Of a stretch of 64,000 nucleotides of DNA, positions 45,066 through 54,717 are shown in pieces. The notes beneath the pieces were generated by a model. That model was not told the origin of the DNA. It saw only the letters and a program-made list of their open reading frames with translations, and did no database searches. Source of the stretch: JBBROS01 sp965199595 (GTDB taxonomy: Bacteria; Pseudomonadota; Alphaproteobacteria; Acetobacterales; Acetobacteraceae); the NCBI GenBank assembly GCA_965199595.1, contig OZ241182.1:3844001-3908000 (forward strand). The letters are read 5' to 3'. A program made the translations under genes and the position numbers. Numbering within the stretch: position 1 is the stretch's first letter; every line of letters begins with the position of its first letter.

Positions 45066-46088
45066 ATGCGCCTGACCCGCCGCGCAACGCTGGCCAGCCT
45101 GATGGCCGCGCCCGCCCTCGGTCTCCCCCTCGCGCCCGCACGCGCCGCCACCCGAACCCTCAAGATCAGCCACCAGTTCCCCGGCGGCACGATCGATTCC
45201 GGCGACTTCCGCGACCGCCTGGCCCGGCGCTTCGCGGCGGACGTGCAGAAGCGCACCAATGGCGAGCTGGGGTTCGAGATCTACCCGGGCTCCTCCCTGA
45301 TGAAGACCGTCGCGCAGTTCTCCGCCCTGCGCCGCGGCGCGCTCGACCTCACGCTCTATCCGCTCGCCTATGCCGGCGGCGAGGTGCCGGAGGTCAATAT
45401 CGGCCTGATGCCCTGCCTGGTCACCACCTATGAGCAGGGCATGGCCTGGAAGACCCAGCCGATCGGGCAGGAGCTGACGTCGCTGCTGGACAAGCGCGGC
45501 GTGAAGATCATCACCTGGGTCTGGCAGGCCGGCGGCGTCGCCAGCCGCAGCACGCCGGTGGTGCAGCCCGACGATACGAAGGGCCTGAAGATCCGCGGCG
45601 GCTCCCGCGAGATGGACCTGATGCTGAAGGCGGCCGGCGGCATCATCAGCTCCGTGCCCAGCAACGAGATCTATGCGGCGATGCAGACGGGCTCGCTGGA
45701 TGCGGCGGTCACGTCGTCCACCAGCCTGATCTCGTTCCGGCTGGAGGAGATCAGCAAGGCCGTCACCTCCGGCAAGATCGGCAGCTTCTGGTTCATGTTC
45801 GAGCCGCTGCTGATGAGCAAGCAGGTGTTCGACAGCCTGCCTGCCCCGCAGCAGAAGGCGATCGAGGAGGCCGGGCTGGCGCAGGAGGCCTTCGGCCTCG
45901 AAGCCGCCAAGGCCGATGACGACGCGCTGGCGCAGGTCTATGCGAAGGTGGGCGTGACGGCGCGCGAGATGAACGCCGAGGCCATCGGCAAGTGGAAGGC
46001 CCTGGCGCAGCAGACCGCGTGGAAGGACTTCGCGGACCGCAACGCCGCCTGCGCCGCGCTGCTGAAGCTGGCCACCGCAGTCGCCTGA
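45066..46088 (+). CDS. TRAP transporter substrate-binding protein (DctP family)
   Basis: This is a 340-residue periplasmic solute receptor. A Tat-like leader (LTRRATLASLMAAPALGL) ends near ARAA. The mature part has LKISHQFPGG, the helix YPGSSLMKTVAQFSALRRG and KGLKIRGGSREMDLML, with the substrate-carboxylate arginine expected in the KIRGG segment, and SVPSNEIYAAMQTGSLDA. A strong GAGGAGG-type ribosome-binding site precedes ATG 45066. The receptor class binds organic or sugar acids. It heads a dctP-dctQ-dctM operon divergent from the DapA-family lyase. Confidence 0.9.
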   Translation: MRLTRRATLASLMAAPALGLPLAPARAATRTLKISHQFPGGTIDSGDFRDRLARRFAADVQKRTNGELGFEIYPGSSLMKTVAQFSALRRGALDLTLYPLAYAGGEVPEVNIGLMPCLVTTYEQGMAWKTQPIGQELTSLLDKRGVKIITWVWQAGGVASRSTPVVQPDDTKGLKIRGGSREMDLMLKAAGGIISSVPSNEIYAAMQTGSLDAAVTSSTSLISFRLEEISKAVTSGKIGSFWFMFEPLLMSKQVFDSLPAPQQKAIEEAGLAQEAFGLEAAKADDDALAQVYAKVGVTAREMNAEAIGKWKALAQQTAWKDFADRNAACAALLKLATAVA

Positions 46089-46100
46089 GCCGGCCAGCGC

Positions 46101-46685
46101 ATGAGCACGCACGGGATCGACGCCGCATCCGGCGCCCTGCCGCCCGCCGACGTGCCCCGGCGGGGCGTGCTGGGTTCCGCGCAATCCGCGCTCAGCCTCG
46201 TCAACGGCATCATGGCGGTGCTGGCCGCGATTGCCATCGCCACGGCGGGCGTGGTGCTGACCTGGGAGGTCGCGGGCCGCTACTGGTTCAGCACCGCGAG
46301 CGACTGGCAGGATGAGCTGAGCGTGTTCCTGCTGGTCGGCGCCACCTTCCTCTCCGCCGCCTGGGTGCAGGCCCGGCGCGGGCACGTGGCGATCGACGCG
46401 CTGGGCGCCGTGCTGTCGCCGGGCCTGGACCGGATGCGGCGGTGGCTGGCGGACCTGCTGAGCTTCGCCTTCGTCGCCTTCTTCGCCTGGAAGAGCTGGA
46501 CCCTGCTGGCCGAGGCCCTGGCGGATGGCCAGACCACGCCCTCCGCCTGGGGTCCGCCGCTCTGGATCCCGTATGGCTGCATGGCGGTCGGCATGTCCCT
46601 GCTGGGGCTGCAGCTCCTGCTGCAGCTGCTGCAGTCGCGCCATGCGCCGTCGCAGCCCGCCCATCTCGCCCTCCCACAGAAGTAG
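46101..46685 (+). CDS. TRAP transporter small permease (DctQ family)
   Basis: This is a 194-residue membrane protein with four helices: about 37-60, 70-92 (LSVFLLVGATFLSAAWVQ), 113-135 and 155-175. The GHVAIDALG motif after the second helix is characteristic of DctQ. It scaffolds the large permease in sodium-driven uptake of the substrate caught by the upstream receptor. Spacing to dctP is 12 bp and to dctM 4 bp. Confidence 0.88.
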   Translation: MSTHGIDAASGALPPADVPRRGVLGSAQSALSLVNGIMAVLAAIAIATAGVVLTWEVAGRYWFSTASDWQDELSVFLLVGATFLSAAWVQARRGHVAIDALGAVLSPGLDRMRRWLADLLSFAFVAFFAWKSWTLLAEALADGQTTPSAWGPPLWIPYGCMAVGMSLLGLQLLLQLLQSRHAPSQPAHLALPQK

Positions 46686-46689
46686 CGCC

Positions 46690-48036
46690 ATGAGCACCTT
46701 GCAGACCGGGCTGCTGTATGGCGGCGCCACCATCCTTGCGCTGTTCTCCGGCATGCCCATCGCCTTCGCGCTCGGCGGCGTAGCCGTCGTGTTCATGCTG
46801 TTCTTCATGCCCGGCGCCTCGCTCGATACCGTGGCGCAGAACGTCTATGAGGAGCTGGCCAGCATCACCCTGCTGACCATCCCGCTGTTCATCCTGAAGG
46901 GTGCCGCGATCGGCAAGTCCCGCGCCGGCAAGGACCTGTACGACGCGCTGCACACCTGGTTGCACCGCGTGCCCGGCGGCCTCGGCGTCGCGGTGGTGAT
47001 CGCCTGCGGCCTGTTCGCCGCCATGGCCGGCAGCTCGCCCGCCACCTGCTCCGCCATCGGCAGCTCCGGCATCCCGGAGATGCGGCGGCGCGGTTATTCG
47101 GCCGGCTTCGCGGCCGGGCTGGTGGCGGCGGGCGGCACGCTGGGCATCCTGCTGCCGCCCAGCATCGTGCTGATCCTGTATGCCGTCGCCGCCGAGCAGT
47201 CGCTGGGCCGGCTGTTCCTCGCCGGGATCGGGCCCGGCATCCTGCTGGTGCTGCTGTTCGCCGGCTATGCCATGCTGCACTGGCGCAAGGAGTTCCGCGC
47301 CGCCACCCTGGTGGCCGATGCCGGCGGGCCGCGCAGCGAGATCATGCGGCAGGACACCTATACCTTCCGTGACAAGCTGGCCGCCCTGCCCCGTGTGCTG
47401 CCGTTCCTGGTGCTGCTCAGCGGCGTCATGGTGGCGCTGTACGGCGGTATCGCCACCCCCAGCGAGACGGCCGGGCTGGGCGCTGTGCTGGCGCTGATCC
47501 TGATCGCTGTGGTGTATCACGCCTATCGCCTGGCGGACCTGAAGCCCATCTTCGCCGGCACGCTGGGCGAGAGCGGCATGCTGCTGCTGATCATCGGCAT
47601 GAGCCTGCTGTACAGCTACGTGATGAGCTACCTGCAGATCAGCCAGGCCGCCGCCGGTTGGATCGTCGGGCTGCAACTGGGCAAGTGGCTGCTGCTGCTC
47701 TCCATCCTGCTGCTGGTGGTGGTGCTGGGCTTCTTCCTGCCGCCCATCTCCATCATCCTGATGACGGCGCCGATCATCCTGCCGCCCCTGCGCGCCGCGG
47801 GGTTCGACCTGGTGTGGTTCGGCGTGGTGATGGCGGTGGTGATGGAGATGGGGCTGATCCATCCGCCGGTGGGCCTCAACATCTTCGTCATCAACCGCAT
47901 CGCTCCCGATATCGGCCTGGGCCCGATCATCAAGGGCACCCTGCCCTTCGTCGGGCTGATGGCGGTGGCGGTGCTGATCCTGTGCCTGGTGCCCGGCATC
48001 GCGATGCTGCTGCCGGACACCGTGTACGGGCGCTAA
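46690..48036 (+). CDS. TRAP transporter large permease (DctM family)
   Basis: This is a 448-residue permease with about twelve helices. Family signatures are ALFSGMPIAFALGG, the hairpin MAGSSPATCSAIGSSGIPEM, GGTLGILLPPSIVLILYA, ATPSETAGLGAVLAL and IHPPVGLNIFVINR. It conducts substrate with sodium ions, together with DctQ. The ATG at 46690 follows the DctQ stop by 4 bp; a longer open frame upstream is the DctQ shadow. It ends 9 bp before the converging esterase gene. Confidence 0.92.
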   Translation: MSTLQTGLLYGGATILALFSGMPIAFALGGVAVVFMLFFMPGASLDTVAQNVYEELASITLLTIPLFILKGAAIGKSRAGKDLYDALHTWLHRVPGGLGVAVVIACGLFAAMAGSSPATCSAIGSSGIPEMRRRGYSAGFAAGLVAAGGTLGILLPPSIVLILYAVAAEQSLGRLFLAGIGPGILLVLLFAGYAMLHWRKEFRAATLVADAGGPRSEIMRQDTYTFRDKLAALPRVLPFLVLLSGVMVALYGGIATPSETAGLGAVLALILIAVVYHAYRLADLKPIFAGTLGESGMLLLIIGMSLLYSYVMSYLQISQAAAGWIVGLQLGKWLLLLSILLLVVVLGFFLPPISIILMTAPIILPPLRAAGFDLVWFGVVMAVVMEMGLIHPPVGLNIFVINRIAPDIGLGPIIKGTLPFVGLMAVAVLILCLVPGIAMLLPDTVYGR

Positions 48037-48045
48037 GCTCCAAGG

Positions 48046-48936
48046 TTAACTCGGGGGAGGCGTGCCGCCGCCACGGTGCCGCAGCACGAAGGCCCAGACG
48101 TCATCCTCCACTGGCGCCCGCCCCGCGAACAGCGGCGTGAAGGCGGTGAGGATGCCGATATGCCCGAGGTCCGGATACAGCTTGCTCTCCACGGGGCCGC
48201 CGCGCTCGGCGATGCGCCGGGCCAGGCTGGTGGTGTTGCGCGGCTGCACCGTGGTGTCCGCGGTGCCGGCCAGCAGCAGCATGGGCGGGTTGGTGCCGTC
48301 GGCGAAGGTGATGGGCTGGCTGAGCGGCCCGTCCTGCACCGGGGCAAAGATCGGCTTCAAATCCGGCTGCGTGATCGGCAGGAAGTCGAATGGCCCGGCC
48401 AGTGTGATCACCCCCGCCAGCGCCGACCGCTGCAGCCCGTCCTGCGCGAGATAGGCGGGGTCCAGCGCCAGCATCCCGGCATTGTACGCCCCGGCGGAAT
48501 GTCCCATCACGAACACCGAGCGCGGGTCGCCGCCCAGCTCCTTCACGTGCCGCACCGTCCAGGCGACGGCGGCGGCGTTGTCCTCCACGAAGGCCGGGAA
48601 CGCCACCTCCGGCGCCAGGCGATAATCCGGCACCACCACCACGGCGCCCCGCTGCGCCAGGGTGCGGCCCAGGAACTTGTAGATGTCCTTGTCCCCGGTG
48701 CGCCAGTTGCCGCCATACAGGAACACGATCACCGGCAACGCACCCGTGCCTGCCCCCCCGGGACGATACACATCCAGCGAATGGCGCGGCCCCGGCGCAT
48801 AGGCGATCCCGGCGGTACGAACCACGCCGCCATCCCGCACCAGGTCGTTCAGCAGATAGGCCGGGTTGCAGGCGCCCAACGCCAAGGGCAGCAGCAGGGG
48901 CAGCAGGGCGAGCAGGCGGATCCGGTTGAGGCGCAT
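48046..48936 (-). CDS. Alpha/beta-hydrolase lipoprotein (esterase-like)
   Basis: This is a 296-residue enzyme. A lipoprotein signal ends LALGAC with C23 as lipid anchor, so it sits on the periplasmic face of a membrane. The hydrolase fold has an oxyanion segment IVFLYGGNWRTGDKD (YGGNW where HGGGW is common), the nucleophile serine in VMGHSAGAYNA, an aspartate near LLLAGTADTTV and the histidine of PDLGHIGI. It is probably a carboxylesterase; given the nearby glycan genes, a deacetylase of surface polysaccharide is possible. It converges with the TRAP operon and diverges from the giant glycosyltransferase. Confidence 0.83.
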   Translation of the reverse strand: MRLNRIRLLALLPLLLPLALGACNPAYLLNDLVRDGGVVRTAGIAYAPGPRHSLDVYRPGGAGTGALPVIVFLYGGNWRTGDKDIYKFLGRTLAQRGAVVVVPDYRLAPEVAFPAFVEDNAAAVAWTVRHVKELGGDPRSVFVMGHSAGAYNAGMLALDPAYLAQDGLQRSALAGVITLAGPFDFLPITQPDLKPIFAPVQDGPLSQPITFADGTNPPMLLLAGTADTTVQPRNTTSLARRIAERGGPVESKLYPDLGHIGILTAFTPLFAGRAPVEDDVWAFVLRHRGGGTPPPS

Positions 48937-49059
48937 GTACCACGAACGCGGGCAATGGCCGCGCGTTCACCGGTTTCTGCGTGGGGCAGGCCGAAATCAC
49001 ATTGACGTCAGTTGTCATGCCCTGCGACCATCGACCCTCGGTTGCATGGATCGCCCTGA

Positions 49060-52000
49060 ATGATGGAGAACACCGGCCCTATTGCACCGCCCGATAGGCA
49101 CGAAATCTCCGGCTTGATGCTACTGCAGCGGTCGGGCCTGTTCGATGGCGAATGGTTCGTCGAGCGCAACCCGGACCTGGTTGCAACCGGCTATGATCCC
49201 CTTACCCATTTCCATCGCTACGGATGGCGCGAAAATCGTTGGCCGAACGCCTATTTCGAGCCCACCTGGTATGTCGAGCACAACCCGGACGTGGCCAGCA
49301 GCGGCGAGGACCCGCTGCTGCACTACGCCGAACACGGCGAGATCGAGGGCCGGCAGCCCATCGCCCACTTCGACCCGGCCTGGTACCGCCAGCGCTATGC
49401 CGTGCCGCGCAGCACCCTGTGCCTCGCCCACTTCCTGCAGCACCGCCATAGCGGCACCGTCAGTCCCATCCCGGAGTTCGACGCCGCCCACTACCTGAGC
49501 CGCTATCCCGATGTCGCCGCCGCCGGCATGGACCCCTTCGAACACTACCTGATCCAGGGCGCCGCCGAGGACCGCGAGCCCTCCACCACCTTCGACTCCG
49601 CCTTCTACCGGGAGCGCTACCTGCGCCACCTGCCCGGGGCCGTGCCGCTGCTGCACTACCGCCAGAACCGCCACCGCCCCGGCATCTACGCGACCCGGCC
49701 CCAGCACGACACCGACATCCCGCGCGAGGTGCGGCGCAACACCCAGCCCGGCCCGCTGTTCGAGGAGGTGGCGCCGCTGCCGCCGGGGGCCTCGCGCCGG
49801 GCCAAGCTGCTGGCCTTCTACCTGCCGCAGTTCCACGCCGTGCCGGAGAACGACCTCTGGTGGGGCCGCGGCTTCACGGAATGGACCAACGTGGCGCGCG
49901 GCCTGCCCCGTTTCGCCGGCCACTACCAGCCCCGCACCCCGCGGGACCTCGGCCACTACACCCTGGACGGCACCGACGTGCTGCGGCGCCAGGCGGCGAT
50001 GGCGCAGGCCGCCGGGGTGCATGGCTTCGTGTTCTACTTCTACTGGTTCAACGGCCGCCGCCTGCTGGAGTCGCCGCTGGAGGCGCTGCTGGCGGACCCC
50101 ACGATCGACCTGCCCTTCTGCCTCATGTGGGCCAACGAGAACTGGACCCGGCGCTGGGACGGCTCCGAGCACGAGGTGCTGCTCTCCCAGGATTATCGCA
50201 TCGAGGACGAGCCCGACCTGGTCGGCACCTTCCTCCGCCACTTCGCCGACCCCCGCTACATCCGCCTCGAAGGCCGCCCGGTGCTGATGGTGTATCGCAT
50301 CGGCCTGGTGCCGGCCGGCGCCGTGGCCCGCTGGCGCCGCCTGTTCCTGGCCGGCGGCGAGGACCCGCTGTTCATCATGGCCCAGAGCTTCGACGACCGG
50401 GACCCCCGCAGCTTCGGCATGGACGCCGCGGTGGAGTTCCCGCCGCACAAGCTCACCAACACCCTGGCCCCGCTGAACCCCGGGCTGATGATGCTGGACC
50501 ACGCCGCCACCGCCCGGGTCTATGCCTATGACGACGTGGCCGCCGCCAGCGACCTGGCGCCACAGCCCTATCCGCTGATCCGCACCGCGCTGCCGGGCTG
50601 GGACAACGATGCGCGGCGGCAGGGCGCGGGCATGACGCTGCACGGCGCCACCCCGGCGGCCTACCAGGCCTGGCTGGACCGCCTGATCGGCGCCGCCCAG
50701 CAGCAGCCGGTGGGCGGCGAGGCCATCGTCTGCATCAACGCCTGGAACGAGTGGGGCGAGGGCGCCTACCTGGAGCCCGACGTGCATTTCGGCTCCGCCT
50801 TCCTGAACGCCACCGCCCGCGCCGTCACGGGCGCCGGCACCGTGCGCCGCCGCCGGCTGCTGCTGGTGGGGCACGACGCCTTTCCGGCCGGCGCGCAGCT
50901 GCTGCTGCTGCATCTGGGCCGTGTCATGCAGGAGGCGCGGGGGTTCGAGGTGTCGTTCCTGCTGCTCGGCAGCGGCGCGCTGCTGGCAGACTACCAGCAG
51001 ACCGCGCCCACCACGGTGCTCCAGGGCGCCCTGCAAGGCGGGCCCGACATGACCCGGCAGATCGACATCCTCGTCATGCAGGGCTTCGACACCGCCATCG
51101 TCAACACCTGCGCCGCCGCCGCCCTCGTTCCGGCCCTGACCGCCGCCGGCATCGGCTGCACCCTGCTGGTGCACGAGCTGCCGCGCCTGCTGCATGAGCG
51201 CAACCTGGTGGAGCCGGCGCGGGAGGCGGCAGCGGTGGCGCGGGACGTGGTGTTCGCCGCCGCGCACGTGCGCGACCGTTTCGCCGAGCTGGTGCGGCTC
51301 GACGCGGCCCGCACCGCGGTGCTGCCCCAGGGCCTGTATCGCCCGGTGCAGGGCAATGCCGCCGAACGCCGGGCCGCACTGACGCTGCCGGCAGGCGCCG
51401 CCCTCGCCATCGGCATCGGCTATGCCGACCTTCGCAAGGGCTTCGACCTGTTCCTGCAAGCCTGGCGCCAAGCCCGGCAGCACACCCGGCAGACCAAGGC
51501 CGCCCCCATCCACTTCCTCTGGGTCGGCGACATCGACCCCGGGGTGCACGCCTACCTGGGCGCCGAGATGGCCGCCGCCGCCGCCACCGGCACCTTCCAC
51601 CATCGCCCCTTCACCGCGGATGGCGGTGACTGGATCGCCGCCGCCGACGTCCTGCTGCTCACCTCCCGCGAGGACCCGCTGCCGACCGTGGTGCTGGAGG
51701 CGATGTCCGTCGGCGTGCCCGTGCTGGCCTTCGAGGAGAGCGGCGGCATCCCGGACCTGCTGCGCGACTGCGGCGGCGGCCACGCCGTGCCGCTGGGCGA
51801 TGTGGGCGCCATGGCCGCGGCGATCCGCCCTCTGCTCGCCCGCTTCCGCGCCCCCGCCCGCACCCGCCTGGCCAACCGCGCCCGCCGCCAGTTCGACTTC
51901 GACGACTATGCCGGCCACCTGGTGGCGCTGGCCTGCCCGGACCTGCCGGAGATCTCCGTCGTGGTGCCCAGCTACAACTACGCCCGCTTCCTGCCCGGCC

Positions 52001-52818
52001 GGCTCGACAGCATCTTCGCCCAGACCCACCCGGTGCGGGAGGTGATCGTGCTGGACGACGCCTCGACTGATGATAGCGTGGCCGTGGCGCACCAGGTGTT
52101 CCGCGATGCCGGGCGAAGGGTGCGGCTGGTGACGGCGGCGCGCAACAGCGGCTCCGTCTTCGCCCAGTGGCACCGGGCAGCGCGGATGGCGCAGGGCGAG
52201 TGGCTGTGGATCGCCGAGGCGGACGACCTCTCGGAACCCGGTTTCCTGGTCACGCTGTGCCAGGCGATCCAGGCGGCGCCGGATGTGATGATGGCCTTCT
52301 GCGACAGCCGGGCCATCGATGCCGCGGGCACCAGGATGTGGCCGGACCACCAGGCCTACTACGCCCGGAGCGGCGCCCCGCTGCTGGCCGCGGACGGCGT
52401 GTTCGACGCGGCCGAGGTGCTCCGGACCTGCCTGGGCGAACGCAACCTCATCCTGAACGTCAGCGGCGTGCTGTTCCGCCGCGCGGCATTGCTGGAGGCG
52501 CTGGACCGGTGCGCGCCCGAGCTTTCCACCTTCGAGATGGCCGGCGACTGGCGGCTGTATGCGGAGCTGCTGGCCGGGGGCGGGCGCGTCGCCTATGTGG
52601 CGCAACCGCTGAACGTGCACCGACGCCACCGCACCAGCGTCACCCACCGCCTGCCGATCGAGCGGCACCTGCACGAGGTGGAGCGCATGCACCGGCACAT
52701 GCGCCAGGTGATCGGCCGCCACGCCGGGCTGGCCCGGCGGCAGCGCCAGGCCCTGGCCGCGGCGCGGGAGGCGCTGGAGGACAGCGTTGCACAACCGGCG
52801 GCCGGACGCAGCTCCTAA
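49060..52818 (+). CDS. Giant fusion: repeats, WbsX/GH99-like, GT4, GT2
   Basis: This is a 1252-residue protein. Residues about 27-215 hold five degenerate copies of the repeat also found in the 8.7-kb fusion gene (LFDGEWFVERNPDLV, PLTHF; YFEPTWYVEHNPDVA, PLLHY; and so on). Residues about 248-585 are a WbsX/GH99-like domain (LLAFYLPQFHAVPEND, WGRGFTEWTNVA, LMWANENWTRRWDG, CINAWNEWGEGAYLEPD). A GT4-type half spans about 600-957 (LLTSREDPLPTVVLEAMS). A GT2 domain spans about 966-1194 (ISVVVPSYNYARFL, VIVLDDASTDDS, WLWIAEADD). WbsX proteins occur in O-antigen and S-layer glycan loci. Either the ATG at 49060 or that at 49063 may be used. It ends at copy B of the 103-bp repeat. Confidence 0.88.
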   Translation: MMENTGPIAPPDRHEISGLMLLQRSGLFDGEWFVERNPDLVATGYDPLTHFHRYGWRENRWPNAYFEPTWYVEHNPDVASSGEDPLLHYAEHGEIEGRQPIAHFDPAWYRQRYAVPRSTLCLAHFLQHRHSGTVSPIPEFDAAHYLSRYPDVAAAGMDPFEHYLIQGAAEDREPSTTFDSAFYRERYLRHLPGAVPLLHYRQNRHRPGIYATRPQHDTDIPREVRRNTQPGPLFEEVAPLPPGASRRAKLLAFYLPQFHAVPENDLWWGRGFTEWTNVARGLPRFAGHYQPRTPRDLGHYTLDGTDVLRRQAAMAQAAGVHGFVFYFYWFNGRRLLESPLEALLADPTIDLPFCLMWANENWTRRWDGSEHEVLLSQDYRIEDEPDLVGTFLRHFADPRYIRLEGRPVLMVYRIGLVPAGAVARWRRLFLAGGEDPLFIMAQSFDDRDPRSFGMDAAVEFPPHKLTNTLAPLNPGLMMLDHAATARVYAYDDVAAASDLAPQPYPLIRTALPGWDNDARRQGAGMTLHGATPAAYQAWLDRLIGAAQQQPVGGEAIVCINAWNEWGEGAYLEPDVHFGSAFLNATARAVTGAGTVRRRRLLLVGHDAFPAGAQLLLLHLGRVMQEARGFEVSFLLLGSGALLADYQQTAPTTVLQGALQGGPDMTRQIDILVMQGFDTAIVNTCAAAALVPALTAAGIGCTLLVHELPRLLHERNLVEPAREAAAVARDVVFAAAHVRDRFAELVRLDAARTAVLPQGLYRPVQGNAAERRAALTLPAGAALAIGIGYADLRKGFDLFLQAWRQARQHTRQTKAAPIHFLWVGDIDPGVHAYLGAEMAAAAATGTFHHRPFTADGGDWIAAADVLLLTSREDPLPTVVLEAMSVGVPVLAFEESGGIPDLLRDCGGGHAVPLGDVGAMAAAIRPLLARFRAPARTRLANRARRQFDFDDYAGHLVALACPDLPEISVVVPSYNYARFLPGRLDSIFAQTHPVREVIVLDDASTDDSVAVAHQVFRDAGRRVRLVTAARNSGSVFAQWHRAARMAQGEWLWIAEADDLSEPGFLVTLCQAIQAAPDVMMAFCDSRAIDAAGTRMWPDHQAYYARSGAPLLAADGVFDAAEVLRTCLGERNLILNVSGVLFRRAALLEALDRCAPELSTFEMAGDWRLYAELLAGGGRVAYVAQPLNVHRRHRTSVTHRLPIERHLHEVERMHRHMRQVIGRHAGLARRQRQALAAAREALEDSVAQPAAGRSS

Positions 52819-52919
52819 GCATCATCTCGCGGAATGTCCTTGCATCCCGCGAAAAAGATGATGGGTCTTCAAAGAGTCCAGAGTGTGTGGAAACACGTGT
52901 TTCTGGGTCTGTGCGGGAC

Positions 52920-53276
52920 CTACTTCTGGCTTGGCCCACGTTTTTGTCGCAGGCCGCGGAGCTGAGCGAAGAGTTTGTCCCGCTGCCGTTTCTGGTGCCC
53001 GTTTCGGTGGATGGCGCTGGTGTAGAAGGGAAGCCAGCGCTCCTTGCAGCCCAGAGGGCGCCGGGTCGTCACACGCCCACGTACTTGCCTCATCTGGCTG
53101 CTGACCAACACCTCAGGCAAGGGACGGAGTTTGCCAGAAGCAACGTAGCGGTCCGCGCGTCGGTATTTGCGTGGATCGTAAGGCGGCACAAACAACACCT
53201 TGCTCCGGGTCACGGGAATGATTCTCAGACTTAGAACGGCAGGGTAACCTGATCCGGTGTTGGCTGGGAGGTACAC
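52920..53276 (-). CDS. Possible small basic protein inside the IS
   Basis: This is a 118-codon frame with a GTG start, divergent from the transposase gene and starting 1 bp from it. The product is rich in Arg and Lys (VPPYDPRKYRRADRYVASG, RRPLGCKERWLPFY). I recognise no family. IS1182 elements normally carry only the transposase, so it is either a passenger gene or a chance frame. The shared start region makes simultaneous use awkward, which lowers confidence. Confidence 0.3.
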   Translation of the reverse strand: MYLPANTGSGYPAVLSLRIIPVTRSKVLFVPPYDPRKYRRADRYVASGKLRPLPEVLVSSQMRQVRGRVTTRRPLGCKERWLPFYTSAIHRNGHQKRQRDKLFAQLRGLRQKRGPSQK

Positions 53277-53277
53277 G

Positions 53278-54717
53278 GTGAAGCGCTACGTCGAAGGCCA
53301 GAACCGTCACCAGAGCTTCCTGCTGCCAGAAAGCGTCGATGACTACGTAGGCGACGACAACCCGGTGCGGGTGGTCGAGGCGTTTGTGGACGAGCTGGAC
53401 CTCGCCCAGCTGGGTTTCGGCCGCACAACGCCTGCCGACACCGGCCGCCCCTCCTACCACCCGGCGACCATGCTGAAGCTCTACCTTTACGGCTACCTGA
53501 ACCGCATCCAGTCCAGCCGCAGGCTGGAGCGCGAAGCCGGGCGCAATCTCGAGCTGATGTGGCTGACCGGCCGGCTTGCGCCGGACTTCAAGACCATCGC
53601 CGACTTCCGTCGCGACAACGGCCCGGCCATCCAGGCGGTCTGTCGCCAGTTCGTCCTGCTGTGCTGCAAGCTCGACCTGTTCACGGACGCTGTGGTCGCG
53701 ATCGACGGCAGCAAGTTTAAGGCGGTGAACAACCGCGACAAGAACTTCACCCCTGCCAAGCTTCAGCGCCGGATCGAGCAGGTCGAGGACAGCATCGCCC
53801 GCTACATCGCGGCCATGGACACCGCCGACCGGCAGGAGAACGAGGTCGCCCGGGCCAAGTCGGCCCGGCTCAAGGACAAGATCGCCGCCCTGCGCGAGCA
53901 GGTCCGGCAGTTCCGCGCCATGGAGCAGATGATCAAGGACGCGCCCGACGGGCAGGTCTCGCTGACCGACCCGGACGCGCGCTCCATGGCGACCAGCGGC
54001 AGGGGCAGCGGCATCGTCGGCTACAACGTGCAGGCCGCCGTGGACACCAAGCACCACCTGATCGTGGCACACGAGGTCACCAACAAGGGCTTCGACCGTG
54101 GCCAGCTGTCCGGCATGGCCCGCCAGGCGCGCGAGGCGATGAGCCATCCAACCCTGACGGCTATTGCCGACCGCGGCTACTACAAGGGCGAGGACCTCCT
54201 GTTGTGCGAGCAGAACGGCGTGGTGCCCATGGTGCCCAGGACGCTCACCTCGGGCGCCAAGGCCGACGGCCGGTTCGGCAAGCAGGATTTCATCTACACG
54301 CCCGACCAGGACGCCTACCGGTGCCCTGCCGGCCAGACCATGACGTGGCGGTTCAACCGCGTCGACGAGCACGGGATGACCCTGCGCTACTACGGCACGC
54401 CCCGGTGTTCGGACTGCCCGATCAAGGCCCAGTGCACGCCGGCCAAGATGCGGCGGGTGTTCCGCTGGGAGCACGAGGGCGTGCTGGACGCCATGCAGCA
54501 CCGGCTCGACCAGGCGCCGGATACCATGCGCATCCGCAGGCAGACCGTCGAACACCCGTTTGGCACGCTGAAGGCCTGGATGGGATCAACCCACTTCCTG
54601 ACCCGGACGCTGAAGCGGGTCGGCACGGAGATGAGCCTCCACGTGCTGGCCTACAACATGAAGCGGGTGATCGCGATCCTGGGTGCCGGACCGCTGATGC
54701 AGGCTATCCGGGCCTGA
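53278..54717 (+). CDS. IS1182-family transposase
   Basis: This is a 479-residue DDE transposase. The N-terminal DUF772-type region carries DDNPVRVVEAFVDELDL, YHPATMLKLYLYGYLNRIQS and RRLEREAGRNLELMWLTG. The catalytic residues fall in VVAIDGSKFKAVN, AIADRGYYKGEDLL and QTVEHPFGTLKAWMG. A coiled-coil linker and a Cys-rich knuckle (CPAGQ, CSDCPIKAQC) lie between. GGGAGG precedes the GTG at 53278. No frameshift or stop interrupts it. Confidence 0.93.
   Translation: MKRYVEGQNRHQSFLLPESVDDYVGDDNPVRVVEAFVDELDLAQLGFGRTTPADTGRPSYHPATMLKLYLYGYLNRIQSSRRLEREAGRNLELMWLTGRLAPDFKTIADFRRDNGPAIQAVCRQFVLLCCKLDLFTDAVVAIDGSKFKAVNNRDKNFTPAKLQRRIEQVEDSIARYIAAMDTADRQENEVARAKSARLKDKIAALREQVRQFRAMEQMIKDAPDGQVSLTDPDARSMATSGRGSGIVGYNVQAAVDTKHHLIVAHEVTNKGFDRGQLSGMARQAREAMSHPTLTAIADRGYYKGEDLLLCEQNGVVPMVPRTLTSGAKADGRFGKQDFIYTPDQDAYRCPAGQTMTWRFNRVDEHGMTLRYYGTPRCSDCPIKAQCTPAKMRRVFRWEHEGVLDAMQHRLDQAPDTMRIRRQTVEHPFGTLKAWMGSTHFLTRTLKRVGTEMSLHVLAYNMKRVIAILGAGPLMQAIRA

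Noticed and set aside
49120..52794. A 1224-codon minus-strand frame opposite the WbsX fusion
   Set aside because: Antisense shadow; repetitive Gly/His/Gln text without domains.
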